Positions 12,182-24,200 of a stretch of DNA of 64,000 nt are shown here, piece by piece. Each line of letters starts with the position of its first letter. The first letter of the stretch is position 1. The notes below the pieces were generated by a model. The model was not told the origin of the DNA. It saw nothing but the letters and a program-made list of their open reading frames with translations, and did not search any database. The position numbers and the translations under genes are program-made. The stretch lies in contig NW_021167080.1 of NCBI RefSeq assembly GCF_003711515.1, forward strand, positions 655,200-719,199. The letters are read 5' to 3'. The stretch is from Sodiomyces alkalinus F11. Taxonomy: Eukaryota > Ascomycota > Sordariomycetes > Glomerellales > Plectosphaerellaceae.

Positions 12182-12480
12182 GGCCTTTCCGGTAGTGGTT
12201 AGACCTACTGCAGGAAGCAGATAAACCGTTAACGTAGTTAAGGGTATACGCGGCCGTTCCGGTAGTGGTTAGATCTACTGCAGGAAGCAGATAAACCGTT
12301 AACGTAGTTAAGGGTATACGCGGCCGTTCTGGTAGTCGTTAGATCTAGCGCGGTAGGCGGCGCGGTTGTTAAAATGATTAAGGGTATTATAGTTAAAGTT
12401 ATACTCGGCCGTCCCGGCAGCCGTTAGATCTACCGCAGATGCTAGTTTAGGTAGCCGTTCCGGCGGTGGTTAGATCTTCT
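12182..12480. repeat. 70-bp tandem repeat, about 4-5 units
   Basis: Units begin ggcc(g/t)ttccggtagtgg at 12182, 12252 and 12322, an exact 70-bp spacing. Diverged partial units follow near 12408 and 12452. The first two units are almost identical. It is in the right interior of element D. Confidence 0.85.
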
Positions 12481-12838
12481 GCGGCAGGGGGTATAGTAGT
12501 TAGAAGAAGGGTAGTATCGTTAAAATCAGGTTAAGGCTCTAAGGCCAGTTCGTAGAAAAGGGGAGTATCTTTAAGGTTGGTAAATGGATTCCGGACGGAC
12601 GTTATAGGCTATAGTCATCACGTCGTCACTTCGTTACTAGAAGGTCTAGTAGCTTTAGGTATACCTTTGTATAGTATTAACCCTAGAGATCTTATAGAAC
12701 GGTGATCTGGATCGTAGGTTGGCTTCTTCGAGCCGTAATAGATTCGGTAAGGTTCGCTCTACCGGCTCGGCTTAGATACCTCTTAATCGGTAATTCGATA
12801 GGTAAAAAGGGTAAATTATCGATAGTATATAAGACTCT

Positions 12839-13099
12839 TAATTATTAGATATAGCGTAACCGTAAATAATAGCGTAGAAGAATAGGAATAGGGTAGTTAA
12901 TCTGTTAATTTAATTAAGGCTTATAAATCTATAGATCTGTGTGTGTGACTCTCCTAAATCCTCGACCGTTAGAGAAGTCCTGCCACCGTGATTTCTATAG
13001 TGAAGATTCTATAGGTGTCCACCCCTATTACTAAGGGTATAATCCTTCGGTTAAATCCGTGCCCATTATGTAACAGTTAATCTTACAGCCTGTCCGACA
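12839..13099. repeat. Right 261-bp LTR-like terminal repeat of element D
   Basis: Same length as 2110-2370 and near identical over most of it. It ends tgtccgaca at 13099 and is followed directly by the resumed long LTR. Confidence 0.65.
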
Positions 13100-13238
13100 A
13101 CATCCTATAGTCTAATATCTAGGAATCTAGATATAGCCTTAGCCCTTTTAGGTTAGGGGATATCTTTTATAGTTACTATCTCTTACCTATATAATAGCGA
13201 TACTATAACGATAACCTATTAGTTCGTGGTGTGTTTAC
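13100..13238 (+). repeat. Middle piece of the split long LTR
   Basis: It aligns with the solo LTR at about 50455-50585 (shared ctaatatctaggaatct and tataatagcga). It ends with gtgtgtttac, where the Copia element inserted; tttac (13234-13238) is repeated after the Copia 3' LTR. Confidence 0.75.
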
Positions 13239-13634
13239 TGTTAATATTATTATTAAATAATATCTAAGTATATTTTATAATTATATATAAGCCTCTAACT
13301 TAATACCAGAGCTCTACTATAATATAGCTATGCTTATCTTATACTTAGATATATCCTCGATTTATATACGAGATTACCTCGTATATTAAATATCTAATAG
13401 TCTACTATCGAGGATAGTATTATATCGTGGTATAACGTAATAGACTATATGGTACGACCACGACTTTACCACCTCCGTTCAGGTCAAATATAATACCCCG
13501 AATCTCAGAATCCATTCTTCTTTTTCCATATATAAGTTGTATACTACAAAGGAATCTATACTTCTTCGTTCGTAATAATCTAAGTCTTATAATATTAATT
13601 CTATTTTTATCTATTTCTATCATAATTATTAAAA
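13239..13634 (+). repeat. 5' LTR of the Copia element
   Basis: 396 bp, starting tgttaatatt; the mate at 26540-26935 is the same length and nearly identical, with mostly C/T and G/A differences. The last bases are aaaa rather than the usual ca, so the exact 3' border could shift by a few bases. Confidence 0.9.
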
Positions 13635-13635
13635 C

Positions 13636-13656
13636 GTTATAAGCCCGGATTAGCTC
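13636..13656 (+). other. Primer binding site, initiator-tRNA-Met half-molecule type
   Basis: One base after the 5' LTR the sequence gttataagccc is complementary, apart from one RIP-type change (G to A), to GGGCTCATAAC, the anticodon stem-loop of initiator tRNA-Met. Priming from a cleaved 5' half of this tRNA is known for yeast Ty5 and other Copia elements. The match beyond 11 bases is poor. Confidence 0.6.
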
Positions 13657-14389
13657 TGCCTATTCCGCAAAATAAAATGTTCTTTAATTCTACCCGGTCA
13701 TAATATAAAAAGAGAAACCACGAATTCTTTTTATCGGTCGCACATAATATAACACATCATAACACAATATATCCTTTATCGAACCGATTAGTCATAATCC
13801 CTTCTATAATAGAAGGTCGGAAAAAAGCCTTAAAAATAACCTATACGTGAATTAAACGTGGTTACTTTACTACTATTCTTTACGTATAATTATAATTATA
13901 ACCACTACACCACTAAGATTACTACGATACTGTTTTCGATACTAGTATAGTCTTTTCGCCTCTTATAAGGCTTTGCACACTAAATACTTTGTGCGCGCTC
14001 TATGGGTGTTTTCCTATTAAGGATTTCGCTCTAAATAACCCCTTTTTGCCTAATCCGTGAATAGCTTTATCTTTTTAGAGCCACTTTTAGACCTATTTTC
14101 AGACCCACTTTTCGGTCTGACCTTAGGAATAAAGAACGTCCCCTTTCTTCAGAAATAAAGAAGATCTATCCTTTTTAGATATCTTTTCTTCTTTTTCTTT
14201 ATCTTTAAAGGACCTTTTCGGCTTTTAGGACCCACTCTTTATACCCGGCTCCTCGGTACTCGACTGTTAGACCCACTTTTTATAACCAGTCATTTAGTAC
14301 TCGACTATTAGACCCATATTTTCTTATTCCCACTTCACTTCTTTTATAAAATAATAAAAGAATTCCTAAACAATCCAAATAAAATCCAA

Positions 14390-15340
14390 AATAAATAAAA
14401 TAAATACCATTCAGAAGCTTAAGAATACCTCAGTCTCAGGAACCCCTTAAAAAGGTCTTTGTTAAGAAGCTCCAGAGCAGTGAAGACTATAAAATCTGGA
14501 TAATAGGTATATATGCCCACTTTGCCTATAAGGGGCTTATTGTGGAAAATTTAATAAAACCCCTGCCTAATATCAGCTCTTCTAAGGCCGTTCAGGATAA
14601 TCTAAAGGTTTCTGGAGATATAATAGCGGCTCTTTTAGACGGACCCCTTACCTAAGTCTAGGGACTTACGGGCGTAGGAGTCTAGAATAAACTAAAAGAC
14701 CTATACGAAAGAATGGGTTTTTTGGCTAACTACGATATTCTAGTCTCCTTTTTTAACCTATGGCCTCTGGACTTCCCTACCCTCGAAGCCTTTTTATATA
14801 AGGTATAGGAAAAACTAATTAAAATAGGGTCTCGGGATATAAATCTCGACAATAAAGTGATTTTTGCGTGGATTTTAGATCGTCTAGACGACCGCTATGG
14901 TTTTATTACTTCCTAGATTATATAGGCACTTTGGCACGATCTAAATAGCTATACGCTGGATAAACTAATCGCCGAACTGATCGACGCTTCGAGGAAAATC
15001 GACTCGTCGAATAACCTACTTATTAATAGTAAGAAAAATCAGAAAAATCAGAAAAAACCCCAGTGGACTAAGAAAAAGAGTCAGCCGTAGCAGCAGAATC
15101 AGGGGAATTAACAGAATTAATAACAGAAAACCCTAATTTACATATACTATAAGAAAAAAGGACGTATAAAACCAAACTGCTTTTTTCTTCACCCTAAAAA
15201 AGCCCCTTAAGGCTAGGCTTCCCGAGACAGTTCAGAGGGTCGAATCGGCTTCTAAAATCGGGTAAATAAGCCTTAACAGCAGTAGCAGACCACAGGATAT
15301 AACAGGTCTTAAAATCCTTAATAGATTCTTCGAAATCAGA
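14390..15340 (+). pseudogene. Copia gag (broken)
   Basis: The + strand reads as a Copia nucleocapsid protein. The N-terminal part has LQSSEDYKIWIIGIYAHFA (around 14467). A middle helical part around 14700-15000 includes KLKDLYERMGFLANYDILV and FAWILDRLDDRY. A Lys/Gln-rich basic stretch (about 15020-15130) comes before a zinc knuckle remnant YYKKKGRIKPNC (family CxxCxxxGHxxxxC). Stops occur where Trp and Gln are expected. The Cys-to-Tyr and His-to-Arg changes in the knuckle are transitions. Confidence 0.8.
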
Positions 15341-15599
15341 AGATCGATAACATAATAGAAAAAGGTAGAGCTTTAATCGTTTCAAAAGAAAACGAAATAA
15401 ATCTTCTTCGCTCTTAGTAGTAGTCTTAGGAGCTACGGAAGGCCTATAAAATTCAAAAAGAGGGCTATGAAAGGATAGCCTTCGAAGAAACCGAAAAACG
15501 GTTAAAGAGATTTCTTGTAGCGAAGCCCCCCTCGCCTTACCTCCTTATATTCCTAGGCCTATATAGCCTGACTTTCACGTCGAAGATACGATACAAACT

Positions 15600-18500
15600 A
15601 ATCAGGTATTTATCCTCGATTAAAATGAAGTCCTATTTAATACTGATCTTAATATAGGCCGACTAGTTAAAAAGGTGAATAAAATTCGAATAGATAGTAG
15701 TTAATTTAAATTAGATTTAAACTTCTATATCGATAGTGGCGCTACAGCACACGTTATATTAAATAAACCACTCTTTTCTACGTATAATATTACTAGCAGA
15801 ACAGCTAGCTAGGGTTAGGCTAATAAAATAAATATAACCGGTATTAGAGACTGTTTTATAAAATTTAAAGACACCGGAAAGTAACTGCTTTTATAACGCT
15901 GCTTATATATCCTATGATTAGGTATAAATATGAATAAGTCCACCACTACTAGATAAAACTAATAATATACACGGTCTCTTAGGAAATAATAAATTAATTT
16001 TATTTTCTACTATAAATAATACCCGTAATACCTTTATAACTTCTCTACTTTATAACGGGATATACCAGGCTAAAGCACGGGCCCTGTCTTACGGGGGGGT
16101 ATTGGAGTCGTCACGGCCCTTATAGCCTTCTAGGTCTTCTATAAATATAACAGGAATAAAGGTTATTTTAGATTAAAACCAGTCATAAAGAAAAGAATCA
16201 AGAGATCTAGAATAGGTTCTATAATTTAAATAAAGAACAGAATAAAGAGACCGTAATAACCGTCGAAAAATAACAACTATAAAGGAAAACCTAACGCTAT
16301 AGCACTGTAGACTAGGTTATATAAATCCTACTGCTTTGAAAAATATAAATATACTGATATCTATAGAAGATATCGAAGAAATACAGAGCTATAATGCCTG
16401 CAGAAAAAGAAACTTAGTTACGCTTATAAATAAAGAATTAATAGATAAATATGAGGATTTTTCCTACTTAGAAAAGGTCTATATGGATTTATACGGTCCT
16501 ATCGACCCGATATCCTATAATAAAAAGCGTTAGATCTTCTTTATAATAGACCGTTCCACCCGGTACTTATAGGCTAAATTACTAGCCGATAAATTAGAAA
16601 CGACGGTTATAACTGCTTTAAAAGAGTGGAAAATTCCGGTAGAAAATAATATCTATAATATAAAAAGAAAAGAAATAGATACCGACGGCGGGCGAGAATT
16701 TAATAATACCTCGTTTAAACGCCTTTTCTTAGGCGTAAATCATAATATAAAGCCCCCGTATACCCACGAAGTATAAGGCTCCGTAGAAAGGGTAATAAGG
16801 ACTATAATTAAAAAAGTCTGTGCCCTTCTTTTCTACTTAGGGCTGCCGCGATACCTTTGGGGTGACGCTGTTTATTTAGCTGTTTATATATATAATAAAA
16901 CCCCTAATACGGCACTAGGCTTTAAAACGCCTTATGAACTAAAAGAAAATCGAAAGCCTAATATTAATAATATAAGGGTCTAGGGATCTATTACTTATTA
17001 TAAGAATAACGACCTAAATCTGAGGAAATTAGATACTAGAGCCCTTTAAGGTGCTTTAATAGGCTTTAACGATTATAGCTATAAGGTAAATAATCCGTAA
17101 ACCAGGAAGGCTGGCTAGTTCCGCGACGTATATATACTAGAAAGTCAGTTCCTTACTTCGTCTTCGGAAAATATAATTAATAAAAATAAGCCTGATTATA
17201 AAGATAAATATTTAAGTGAAGATTTACCTCCTACCTTATAGGCAGAATCGGTTTCCTACCATAGGCCTTATCAGCCTAGTGAGTACTATAAGTATAGTAT
17301 ATCTAAAGAGGTCGATTTTAATTCTACGAATTTAAAAAGACCTTTTAGTTCTATCTAAACCGAAGAAGAAGATAACGGTTAAGGATTAGATAATAATCTA
17401 TATCCGGCGGCTAATATACGAAAGAGTTAACGGGTAGCGGGCTGTCTTATTCTAGCTGCTTATAATAATAATAAAATAAACAGCCCGGCTAATAACAAAA
17501 GCCTAGATACTAGGTTTGAAGTGTAAATTCCTTCTAAATCTTTAGAGGAATTTAAGGATTATATATCTGTTGAGTATATATCCTACGATGAGAATAAGCG
17601 CTTATGATACATAATAGAAGATACTATATTAGGAAACCTTTAGTTAAAAGAAAGTCCCTACTTCTTTTTAACTGTAGACGCTCTGTACGAGCCCGCTACC
17701 TATAAATAGGCTATAAGCTGCCTAGATAAAGATAAATGGATAGAAGCTATAGTAGCTGAGATAACAGAACTTCAAAAACGAAGAACCTAGGATCTAATAA
17801 CGGTCGATACGTCTTAAAATAACTATATTACCCAAAATAACCCCTATAATATTTTAGGAGGTTATTAGGTATATAAAATTAAATATAACGATAAAAACGA
17901 TGCTATAAAATATAAAGCTAGGTGGTATATATAAGGGTTTAATTAAGTACTAGGTATTAATGATTTAGAAACCTTTTCTACTACCTATAGGCTAGAAAGC
18001 TATAGATTAGCTTTTATACTAGGCGTATCCCTAGGCTGGAATTTCCAGTAGTTCGACGTTAAAAACGCGTTCGTATACGCCAAAATAGATACCGATATCT
18101 ATACTATATAACCTATAGGCTTCGAATAAAAAGAAGGCTCTAAAAATAAGAATAAAACGATCTATAAGCTTAATAAAGCTTTATATAGTCTAAAACAGAG
18201 CCCACGGCTCTAGTATAATTTCCGTATTAAAATACTACGTAATATCCGTTACTGCGTCTCCGATTACGATAACGGTATTTTTACCTATTATAAAAAGGAT
18301 AAAAGGAATAATACTATATACCGTGCTATACTATTATGCCACGTTACTAATATAGTGGTATTAAGCCCTTCTAATACTATAATATAATTTCTATATACAG
18401 AAATATCTAAAGAGATTTTACTTAAAGATTTAGGTGAAATTCATTTATTTCTAGGCCACGAAATAACTATATATAAGTCTAATAAGACTCTTTCTATAAA

Positions 18501-18990
18501 TTAGTGGCCTCATACTGAAAAGATACTTAATAAGTATAATAAACGAAGTCTAAAAAGGGTTGATACACCTTAGATAACTAAAAAGGTCCTGGTTCTAAAT
18601 CAGGAATAAGTATTAAAAACCGATATAAAACAGTACTAATAGGAAATCGGGGCTTTATTATATCTAGCCCTTTATACTAGACCTGAAGCACTTTATAGCC
18701 CTAAATCGAATTTGGGCTTATATAAACAGCTTTTTAAAAATAGGTCTTTTATATAACTGTTAATCTAATAAAGACCTTAATATATACGGTTATTCTGATG
18801 CTAGCTTTTCCGATATAATAGAAGATAGGACTTCTACGTCCGGTTATATATACTGTATCGGAATTAATAATGTAATAAGTTAGACCTTAATAAAATAAAA
18901 GGTCGTTACTTTATCTATAACTAAAGCAGAATATATAGCTTTAATAGAAGCTTCTAAAGAAGGAATCTATATATATTATTATTATTTAGT
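15600..18990 (+). pseudogene. Copia pol: protease, integrase, RT, RNase H (broken)
   Basis: Domains in Copia order on the + strand. Protease: FYIDSGATAHVILNK near 15720. Integrase: DTDGGREFNN near 16680 (third D and E of the DDE triad context), then LPRYLWGDAVYLAVYIYNKTPN near 16845-16920. RT: WIEAIVAEITELQKR near 17740, FDVKNAFVYAKI near 18050, then LNKALYSLKQSPR near 18165, all Copia hallmarks. RNase H: YSDASFSD near 18790, RTSTSGYIYCIG, and TKAEYIALIEASKEG near 18920. The frame is interrupted by many stops at W/Q codons and cut by a LINE just after the last block. A 65-codon open stretch at 16336-16533 is only a surviving piece of integrase. Confidence 0.88.
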
Positions 18991-19879
18991 ACTCTGCTCT
19001 CGCTTAGCTAAGCTAGGCTAGCCATATAGGTAATAGTCCTTCTCTAATTCTCGAGGGGAAACCGTTAATAGATAAAAACCCCTACGCTCTTATTATATAA
19101 GTAGGTCTATTATACGTGGCCGCTACGGTATCGCTCCGCGGCCCTATTTTTACCGCTATTTAAAAACCGGATCTTACCTTCGGGCTAATAGCTAATAAGG
19201 GTCGGCTAATTAGTTTAGTAGGTACTATATCGGTCGTACGCGCCCTCGGTACGCTATTACTATAGTCCCTCGCCGCCGTCCTTTCCTTTATTCCGGATCC
19301 GGTAAGGTTATTCTTCCCTCGCCGCGGTACCCTTTATACCCTCCCTCCTTTTTATAAGGAGGGGGCGCGCCTACCCCCTCCCCCCTTACTCCTTCCTTTA
19401 TTTATTATTTATTCTAAAACCTCCTTTATATACCTGCTATTTATAGTAGCCCTTATTTAATTATATAGCTGCTTTACTCGCGCTATATAGGCTCTCCGGG
19501 GTAAGCGCTATAGTATAGGCCGGGCGTGGCTACTATTCCCTCGAAGGTATAGTGACTCGTAAGGCTAATCTACCGCTCCCTTTTCTTATAACCCTCCCTC
19601 TTTTCCTCTCTTTTCCTCCTTTCCTCTTTTCCTCCTTTAAGTTATTATTCTTAAGGTAAGTTTTACGTGGTCGGTATAATATAGGTATAGCCCTAGAACT
19701 CCCGTGCGGGATCTCTAGTACCGTTTAGCTATATAGTAGGGGATTTAATAGGGTCCCGAGTTATACTATCCTCGCGCTACCCCCGCTCCGCCCCCGTAAC
19801 GCTGGCCTTAGTCTAACTCTCCTACCCCTTTAGATACCTAGTAATAAGACCGCTATTACTAACGGGGGAGCCGGTACCG

Positions 19880-20774
19880 GCGCCTATAAGGGTAAAGGGC
19901 CGGTTACCCCTTAGCCTTTTACTATAAGTTCCCCGCTTTATTATTATTACGCCCGCTTTACGCCCCCGCTTTATATTCTAACCCGGTATAATCCGCTATT
20001 ACCCCTACCGTCCGCTTATCGCCTTATACCTTATACGTTATATCGCTAGTATAAGACTATTAGGCCGCGCCTTACTAAAACCCTCCTAGTATATAGTCCT
20101 ATTATATTCCCGCTATACCTCCGCGGTACCCCCGCTTTATACCGTATCTACTAACTCGACTTAGGAGCTAGCGCCTATTACGTTAAATATATTAATAATA
20201 ATCGTAATAATAGCTACTACGCCCCGGCTTATCCCCGCTACGCCCCCGTTACGCCCTTACTCCTTTAATCCTCCTATTAAGTCCCCCCCCCCCTATAATA
20301 ACGCCGTTACCGCCCTTATCGCTACCGCCGCCGCCGCCTATACCGCCCTAACTCTCTTTATGGGTTTTCCCCTTCTCTATTATACTATATACGCTATATA
20401 CTTATTACTAATCCTATTATAGAATATCCGTAAATACCGGTAATTAGCTACCCGTTAAACTTATGCCTTTTAGGCATATTACGCCGCCCTCCGCCGCTAT
20501 ACCCTTATAGAGTTATAGTAATAACTACGCTTATAACGGCGAGATATTAAAGCTTATCCTTATTTACCTTATAAGTTACCCCGGGCCTCCCCCGTATTAA
20601 CCCCGCTACTAATATATATTATAGGGTATTCTTATCCTTATATCGGGAGACCCTATAGCCTTAGCTATTAAGGATAAGGGTAAAGGTAAGGATAAGGTTA
20701 TCCTAGTAGATAATAAAGCGATTAGCTCCGATAATAATAATAATAAGTCCGATAAGTATATAGATAAGGAGTAA
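19880..20774 (+). pseudogene. Antisense gene-like frame in the 3' part of LINE copy 1
   Basis: On the + strand, opposite to the LINE coding strand, this region reads as a Pro/Arg/Tyr-rich protein with a charged C-terminus: LAIKDKGKGKDKVIL then an Asp/Asn/Ser-rich tail and SDKYIDKE before a stop at 20772-20774. Copy 2 has the same end on its antisense strand (stop at 62232-62234) with Met/Val, Arg/Lys and Ser/Asn differences that transitions explain. It also shares the YAYNGEIL(E/K)LIL block. The family and function are unknown. The two copies share ancestry, so conservation alone does not prove selection. Confidence 0.45.
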
Positions 20775-21269
20775 ATATAATACGCCCGTAACGCGGTTAT
20801 ATAGCGGCTATTAATAAATATCTTACTATCCTTTTACTTATTCCCTTTATGATCGTCTTTACCTCTCCGTATATATACCCGAGGTTCCCGCGCTACGGGG
20901 GCTTTACTACGCCTCCGATTCTACTTATTATATTAGTCGGAAGTCCGGGAGGCGCCCGGTTTATAGGAACCACTTTGCGACTTTCCCCGTAGTCTTTTTA
21001 CTCCGGAGCGCTAAGAGCTAGTCCTATTTTATTAGTAAAGGCGTGCCCGTATCGGCTATAAGGCGCTCTTATATCTCCCCTAATATATCCCGGCACTATA
21101 ATATAATATATTCCGCTATCTCCGGCCCTCTATTAGCGTACCGGTAACGCGGTATTACTATTTCTAGTATACCTCTCGTAAAAAGAAAATAACGAAGGCC
21201 TATTTACTTCGTTCGAATCTAGGTAAGAATAGAACTCTATAGTTTTATAAGGCCCTTATACTTCTTAAG

Positions 21270-24200
21270 CGCTGTGTAGTTAAATTAGGGTATTTACACT
21301 ACGGCTATATTATTATACGAGTGTAGTAAGGTACGCTTTTATTAGTATGCTTATTCCTCTTAAAGGCGTTAGGCTAATTCCCTCCTAAGGAGCTAGGACT
21401 CGACCTCTTACTTTTATATCCCTTAGGACCTTAAATAGGGCCTAACCCCTCCCCTATATTTTCTATACTACATAGCCGCCTCGGCTACTTATCGTACCTA
21501 AAATATCGCTTACTCTATCTAGGTATCTTTTACCCGTAGCACCGCTTATATAGGCAAGGCGTTATAGTAGAAGTTAGGGGGGGGGACCTCCGCCTTTATC
21601 TTAACTACGTTTATAGTAATAGCCCGATATATACCGGTAACGATATATAGGTATTACGCTTATTTACTAGCTAATCTTTTTAGGACTCCGCTTAGCTTCT
21701 CCCCTTTTCTTATTATCGTATAGAAGGCCGGGACCGTGTATAGTATAACGCTTTAGACTATTGTTTAGTAAAGTTTACGCGTATCCCTAATATAGTAGCC
21801 CTATACTAATACTATAAGGCGCGTAAGGGCGTATTTCTAGGTAAGGAGTTTAGCTTTAAGTTTCCGGATATAGGGACGGAATATAAGCTTCTAGTTAAGG
21901 ATAACCCCTAAGACCTCTATCTCTTTGACTTATAGCGCCGGTACGCCCTTAAGGCGTAGTAGATGCGGTAAGGGGTCTTATTTTCTCGTAAATTAAAGAA
22001 GCTTATACTTCTATAGCTTAAATTATAGTCCGCGCCTTTATAACTAGCTTTAGTAGACTTACTATACCCGTTTAAGGTATACCCGTAATACGGCCTTATT
22101 ATATCTAAAGGCTATAATATTCGAATTATCGGTAAAGCCGACTACTATAACCCGCGGTATTCGGATTAATTCCTAATAAAGCGCCCTAATAAATAGTATA
22201 AAAAGGATCGGGGAGAGTAGGGATCCTTAGGGGACTCTCGCCTAGATTTTTACCTAGTATACTATATTAATATCGAAGCGAAGGCGCGCTATGCACGCTA
22301 TAAGGTATAACTAAGTCTATTTCGTAACCTAGTCCGGGAAACCGTACTAGGCAAGGACTTTAAGAAGTTTTTAGTATAGTACTATATTAAAAGCGCCTTA
22401 GATATTAAGCTTTAATTACACTATAGCCCCGCCGCGCTCTTATATAGCGTATACTCCCTTTATAATAGCCCTAACCGCTATTATCGTATCGCGGTGTCTA
22501 TAATAACCTATCTATTCGGTAAGGAGGAGGTAGTACTTCTCCGCTATAGTTATAATTCTCCTTACTATTATTTTCTTAAGGACCTTCCCTATTACGCTAA
22601 GGAGTAATATCGGTTATTACCCTAAGGCTATTATATAAGCTTCCTTCGGTTTACCTAGTTTCTTAAGTACTACTACTTCTACGGTACGGTATTATTACGG
22701 GAAATATACGGCCTTAAGGCTCGCGGAGAAGAGTTATACTAATCGCCTATAGAGTAGTTAGCTATAGGCGAGTAGGAATCTATTCGGTAGGCTATCCTCC
22801 CTAGGTACTTTCTACTTTACTATTTATTATATAACCTACTAAACCTCCTTTTCTATAACCTTTTATATAAGTAGTATTACCGCTATCCTCGGCGCGCCGC
22901 TAATACACCTATTTTCTATAAGGTATAATAGGGGGAAAAGCTTTTTTATAAGGATTATCGCTTTTTTATTATATATTATCCCGCTTAGTCCGCCCGCGCT
23001 ACGCTATAAGGGCGGGATAGATAGGCGGTTTAGGGGAAAGTGGCTTACCGTCCGGGCCTAGCGTTATAATACCTAAAGGCTTTTCTAGTTTACTATTATC
23101 GTATTAACGGTACCGCGCTAGCTTTTCCGCTTCTTTATTCTAATTAGAATATCACGATATTTTTCTACCTCCTTAAGTGTATTTAACCTACTATATAACC
23201 TTTACCCGTAATAGCGCCGTGTTAGCCTTATTACCTCCTTATTCGCCTTTACTATCTCCTATATCCCCTATAACGGCCTATCACAGAAGGCGGTTAGCTT
23301 ATAGCGTAACGCTATAGCGTCCGCGATACTAATAAGGTCCTATAGTATCTAGTTTACTACCTAGTCGATTACTTCTAGGTTAAAGAGTATTTCTTTATAG
23401 TCTAGCCTCTAGGCCTCTCTTTAGGCCGCTTCCTAGTCTAACTTCCTTTACTTTTATCCTTTACTAGCGATACGCTACCGCGGTTACGCCGTATTAATAT
23501 TAATTACCTAGGCTATATAGTCTAAGCCTATTAGGTCTAGATTATCCCCCTAGTATATATAAGTAAGGTCCGCTAAAACCTAGGTAAAGTCTAGTATACT
23601 ATACTATTAATTAGTATCTGCTAAGGTCCTAGTAATATATCCTTTTAGGGTTATAAGGTTAAGTTACTATTAGTACACGAGTATAATAAGGTCTTCCGAT
23701 TATCTTGTATATCTATTATACCCGTCCTAAAAGGGGTCCTTTAGGTTAAAGTCTCCTATTAGGATAGTACGCTACCGCTCCACTTCCGCTATAAGATTAT
23801 ATATTAGGGTCTCCTACTCTCCTCCCTTATAGTATAGTAAGTATATTACCTATATACTTATCTCTTACTATTATATCCTAACTCTAATTATAGCCCAGGC
23901 CTAATCCTTACCTATACATTATATAAATATAATAGCCTTATACCGCTTATATATATAAAGCAGGGTATACCTACTTCCCTATACTATCCTATAATTATAT
24001 CCCCTTAGGTAAATCGGGTTCTTCCTTTTATTTAACCCAGGATTTATTACCGCTATTATATTATACCCGCTACGGTTATAGAGCGCTTACTATACTCTAT
24101 CCCGCTATCCCCTTATATTTTACTAAACGATTCTAATTATTTATCTTAAGCGGCTACGCCGCGCTTACTTCGCTTTATAATTACACCTTAGATATAGCCC

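Larger units (their letters stand above)
2371..12838. mobile_element. Element D interior, apparently non-coding, with Gypsy A nested inside
   Basis: This is the region between the two 261-bp terminal repeats. Without nested Gypsy A (3596-10706) and its 5-bp duplication it is about 3.3 kb (2371-3595 and 10712-12838). I recognise no gag or pol in those parts. They consist largely of tandem arrays: 15-bp units, 24-bp units, about 35-bp motifs and 70-bp units, described separately. This resembles a large non-autonomous retroelement, but the class is unproven. Confidence 0.4.

Noticed and set aside
2110..13099. Target duplication proving element D as one insertion
   Set aside because: Flanks (tctga on the left, acatc on the right) do not match, so the pairing of its ends stays an inference.
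13420..13623. 67-codon - strand frame, and its counterpart at 26767-26949 (+)
   Set aside because: Both lie within the Copia LTRs, on opposite strands of the same repeat; no independent gene.
16336..16533. 65-codon + strand frame as a separate small gene
   Set aside because: It is a stop-free remnant in the Copia integrase, in frame with flanking integrase motifs.
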